A stretch of DNA of 14,246 nt from contig JAHJWA010000082.1 in the NCBI GenBank assembly GCA_018828205.1, positions 1 to 14,246 of the forward strand. Reading direction: 5' to 3'. A program made the translations under genes and the position numbers. Within the stretch, counting starts at the first letter, position 1. Each line of letters begins with the position of its first letter. Under the pieces are notes generated by a model that saw nothing but the letters and a program-made list of their open reading frames with translations, did not search any database and was not told the DNA's origin. The DNA is from Alphaproteobacteria bacterium (GTDB lineage: Bacteria > Pseudomonadota > Alphaproteobacteria > Sphingomonadales > Sphingomonadaceae). Below, piece after piece: positions 12,752 through 14,246 of this stretch.

Positions 12752-12790
12752 CCGCCCGGGCGGTGCAAGGCCGGCAACCGCATTGCACCG
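12752..12790. promoter_or_regulatory. Palindromes in the desaturase/DUF3667 divergent spacer
   Basis: CGGTGCAA (12761-12768) and TTGCACCG (12783-12790) are a perfect 8-base inverted repeat with a 14-base spacer, in the 99-base gap between two divergent starts. It overlaps the perfect 12-base palindrome CCGCCCGGGCGG at 12752-12763. The position suits an operator for a dimeric regulator acting on both genes; no regulator gene is adjacent. No clear -35/-10 pair was found in this spacer. Confidence 0.4.
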
Positions 12791-12832
12791 ATGGGGCGCG
12801 GGCGGTAACAGCCGGGCTCGAGGGGGCACACC

Positions 12833-13921
12833 ATGGGCGATTGGGACGATGCGGTCGGCACTGCGGTCGAGGGCGGCTTGGCCGCGCGCGCGGTTGCAGC
12901 CGAGACGCGCAAACCCGGCGGCGAGGCGCAGGTTCTGGTCGATGGCCATTTCGCCGAGGCGACCTGCCTCAATTGCGGCACCGGTCTGATCGGACCGCAT
13001 TGCCACCGCTGCGGCCAGCAGGCGCATCTCCACCGCACCATCGGCGCCTTCCTGCATGATCTGCTCCACGGCGCGCTGCATTTCGACGGCAAGACCTGGC
13101 GCACCCTGCCCAAGCTGGCGCTCAAGCCGGGCGAATTGACGCGCCGCTATATCGATGGCGAGCGCGTGCGTTTCGTCTCGCCGATGGCGCTGTTCCTGTT
13201 TTCCGTCTTCCTGATGTTCGCGGTGTTCCAGGCGATCGGGCTGACCACGCCGACCGAACTCTCGACGCGCGACGGGATCAGCGCGCAGCTCGAGGAGGCC
13301 CGCGCGGGCCTCATCGCCGAGCGCGAGGCACTGCGGCAGGAGCTCGAGCGCACACCGGCCGATTCGCCCCAGCGCGCCCTCATGCAGGGCGAACTCGTCG
13401 AGGTCGAAGAGCGGATCTCCGCGGTGGCGCGAACCGGCGCGGTGATGGCGAGCGGCGGCGGGCTGCCTTCGGTGACGGTCGGCAAAAGCGGCTGGGAATG
13501 GTTCGACAAGGGCCTCGAGAAGTGGCGGACCAATCCCGGACTGATGCTCTACAAGTTGCAGGCCAACAGCTACAAATTCAGCTGGCTGCTGATCCCGCTC
13601 TCGGTGCCCTTCGTCTGGCTGCTGTTCCTCTGGAGGCGGGGTTTCAGAGCCTATGACCACGCGATTTTTGTGACCTATTCGCTGGCCTTCATGTCGCTGC
13701 TGTTCGTCGCGCTCTCGATGCTCAACACCCTGGGGGCGCCCGGCGGGATCGTGCTGCTAGCGGCTTCTCTGATCCCGCCGGTGCATATCTACAAGCAATT
13801 GCGAGGCACCTACGCGCTGGCACGCTTCTCGGCGCTGTGGCGGGTGGGCGTGCTGGCGATCTTCATCACCGTGGTGGTCACGCTGTTCCTGCAGATCCTG
13901 CTGCTGCTCGGCGCGTTCTGA
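12833..13921 (+). CDS. DUF3667 membrane protein with N-terminal four-cysteine zinc-ribbon motif
   Basis: The 362-residue protein carries CLNCG and CHRCGQ (Cys45, Cys48, Cys57, Cys60), a zinc-ribbon pattern, then the DUF3667 block HRTIGAFLHDLLHGALHFDGKTWRT split over 67-91, and LKPGELTRRYIDGERVRFVSP. Five hydrophobic segments follow: about 116-137, 242-264, 276-298, 303-320 and 332-360. Between the first two, residues about 143-205 form a charged, heptad-like region that may be a coiled coil. Family knowledge gives no defined function. The start is ATG 12833, with GAGGGGG 6-7 bases upstream. It ends 4 bases before the convergent DUF3072 gene. Residue ranges for the segments are approximate. 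Confidence 0.85.
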   Translation: MGDWDDAVGTAVEGGLAARAVAAETRKPGGEAQVLVDGHFAEATCLNCGTGLIGPHCHRCGQQAHLHRTIGAFLHDLLHGALHFDGKTWRTLPKLALKPGELTRRYIDGERVRFVSPMALFLFSVFLMFAVFQAIGLTTPTELSTRDGISAQLEEARAGLIAEREALRQELERTPADSPQRALMQGELVEVEERISAVARTGAVMASGGGLPSVTVGKSGWEWFDKGLEKWRTNPGLMLYKLQANSYKFSWLLIPLSVPFVWLLFLWRRGFRAYDHAIFVTYSLAFMSLLFVALSMLNTLGAPGGIVLLAASLIPPVHIYKQLRGTYALARFSALWRVGVLAIFITVVVTLFLQILLLLGAF

Positions 13922-13925
13922 CCGC

Positions 13926-14159
13926 TCAGGCGCCGCGTCCGGTCTGCTCCTGCAGCGCGTCGATCCGCTTGGAAGCCTCGGCCTTGGTCAGCTTGGCGTC
14001 ATAGGCCTGGGGCTCGCCCGCTTCCTCGCTCAGCGTCTTGAGGTAGCTCGCCTGCGCCCCGGTCATCGCCTCGTCGCCGGTGGTCCAGTTCTCGGGTGCC
14101 TTCTCGGCATTGGTGACGGGATCGGACTTGGGATGCGGGTTGGGAACGGTGCTGGTCAT
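13926..14159 (-). CDS. DUF3072 family small protein
   Basis: The 77-residue hydrophilic protein has the DUF3072 core MTGAQASYLKTLSEEAGE and LTKAEASKRIDALQ, two predicted helices joined by a short turn, after a Pro/Asn-rich, probably flexible, N-terminus. Its function is unknown. ATG 14159 follows AAGGAG at 8 bases, a strong ribosome site. Upstream bases 14160-14246 run to the window edge; I found no clear promoter there. It converges on the DUF3667 gene with a 4-base gap and no visible terminator between them. Confidence 0.85.
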   Translation of the reverse strand: MTSTVPNPHPKSDPVTNAEKAPENWTTGDEAMTGAQASYLKTLSEEAGEPQAYDAKLTKAEASKRIDALQEQTGRGA

Positions 14160-14246
14160 GGGACAATCTCCTTTGCCCGATCAATCCGCCAGTTCTCGTT
14201 ATGTTCCCAAGGGTAGCTGTCCGTGATGAAACGAAAACGGCGCGCA

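Noticed and set aside
12740..13660. 306-codon minus-strand open frame opposite the DUF3667 gene
   Set aside because: The plus strand shows a zinc ribbon, DUF3667 motifs and membrane segments; the antisense product is a His/Arg/Glu-rich shadow.
14160..14246. GGAAC in the minus-strand leader of the DUF3072 gene as a general-stress (EcfG) promoter
   Set aside because: No CGTT-like -10 element lies at the required 16-19 base distance.

Overview
The window is about 66% GC and reads as ordinary chromosome of an alphaproteobacterium. It is most likely a sphingomonad of the Erythrobacteraceae type. This is inferred from the UPF0262/dnaB pair, a CC_3452-family exported protein, DUF3667 and DUF3072 proteins and a three-cysteine cytidine deaminase; no rRNA or other decisive marker is present. 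I see no transposase, integrase, tRNA, CRISPR array or prophage gene. Coding density is high and no gap between genes exceeds about 200 bases.

Layout. Bases 1-735 (+) hold the 3' end of a comM-like ATPase gene and a small membrane protein related to hydroxylaminobenzene mutase. Bases 751-2079 (-) hold an HxlR-type regulator followed by two small conserved hypothetical genes. Bases 2080-2269 are a divergent control region with three related operator-like repeats. It serves the regulator on one side and a small exported four-cysteine protein (2270-2607, +) with a strong terminator on the other. Bases 2695-4657 (-) hold galE, then rpmJ (ribosomal protein L36) with its own likely promoter and a hairpin leader, then a YihX-like HAD phosphatase. 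Bases 4797-6529 (+) hold a DUF4136 lipoprotein gene overlapping an M14 zinc carboxypeptidase gene by 4 bases. Bases 6551-8514 (-) hold UPF0262, a GH25-like membrane-anchored protein, cytidine deaminase and a 57-residue protein, with the first three tightly spaced. dnaB (8654-10192, +) is divergent from UPF0262. A phospholipase D/cardiolipin-synthase-like gene (10208-11401, -) is divergent from rpoZ (11512-11856, +). A sterol-desaturase-family gene (11894-12733, -) converges on rpoZ through a shared hairpin. It is divergent from a DUF3667 membrane protein (12833-13921, +), which converges on a DUF3072 gene (13926-14159, -).

How the parts fit. Housekeeping genes (dnaB, rpoZ, rpmJ, galE, cdd) are interleaved with envelope and lipid genes (lipoprotein, cardiolipin-synthase-like, desaturase, DUF3667). 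The least explained unit is the HxlR regulator with its three-copy operator array, the divergent exported cysteine protein, and a downstream conserved gene with no ordinary start codon. The second is a GH25-fold protein whose catalytic aspartate appears lost. I found no convincing evidence of a wholly new multigene system; these are leads.
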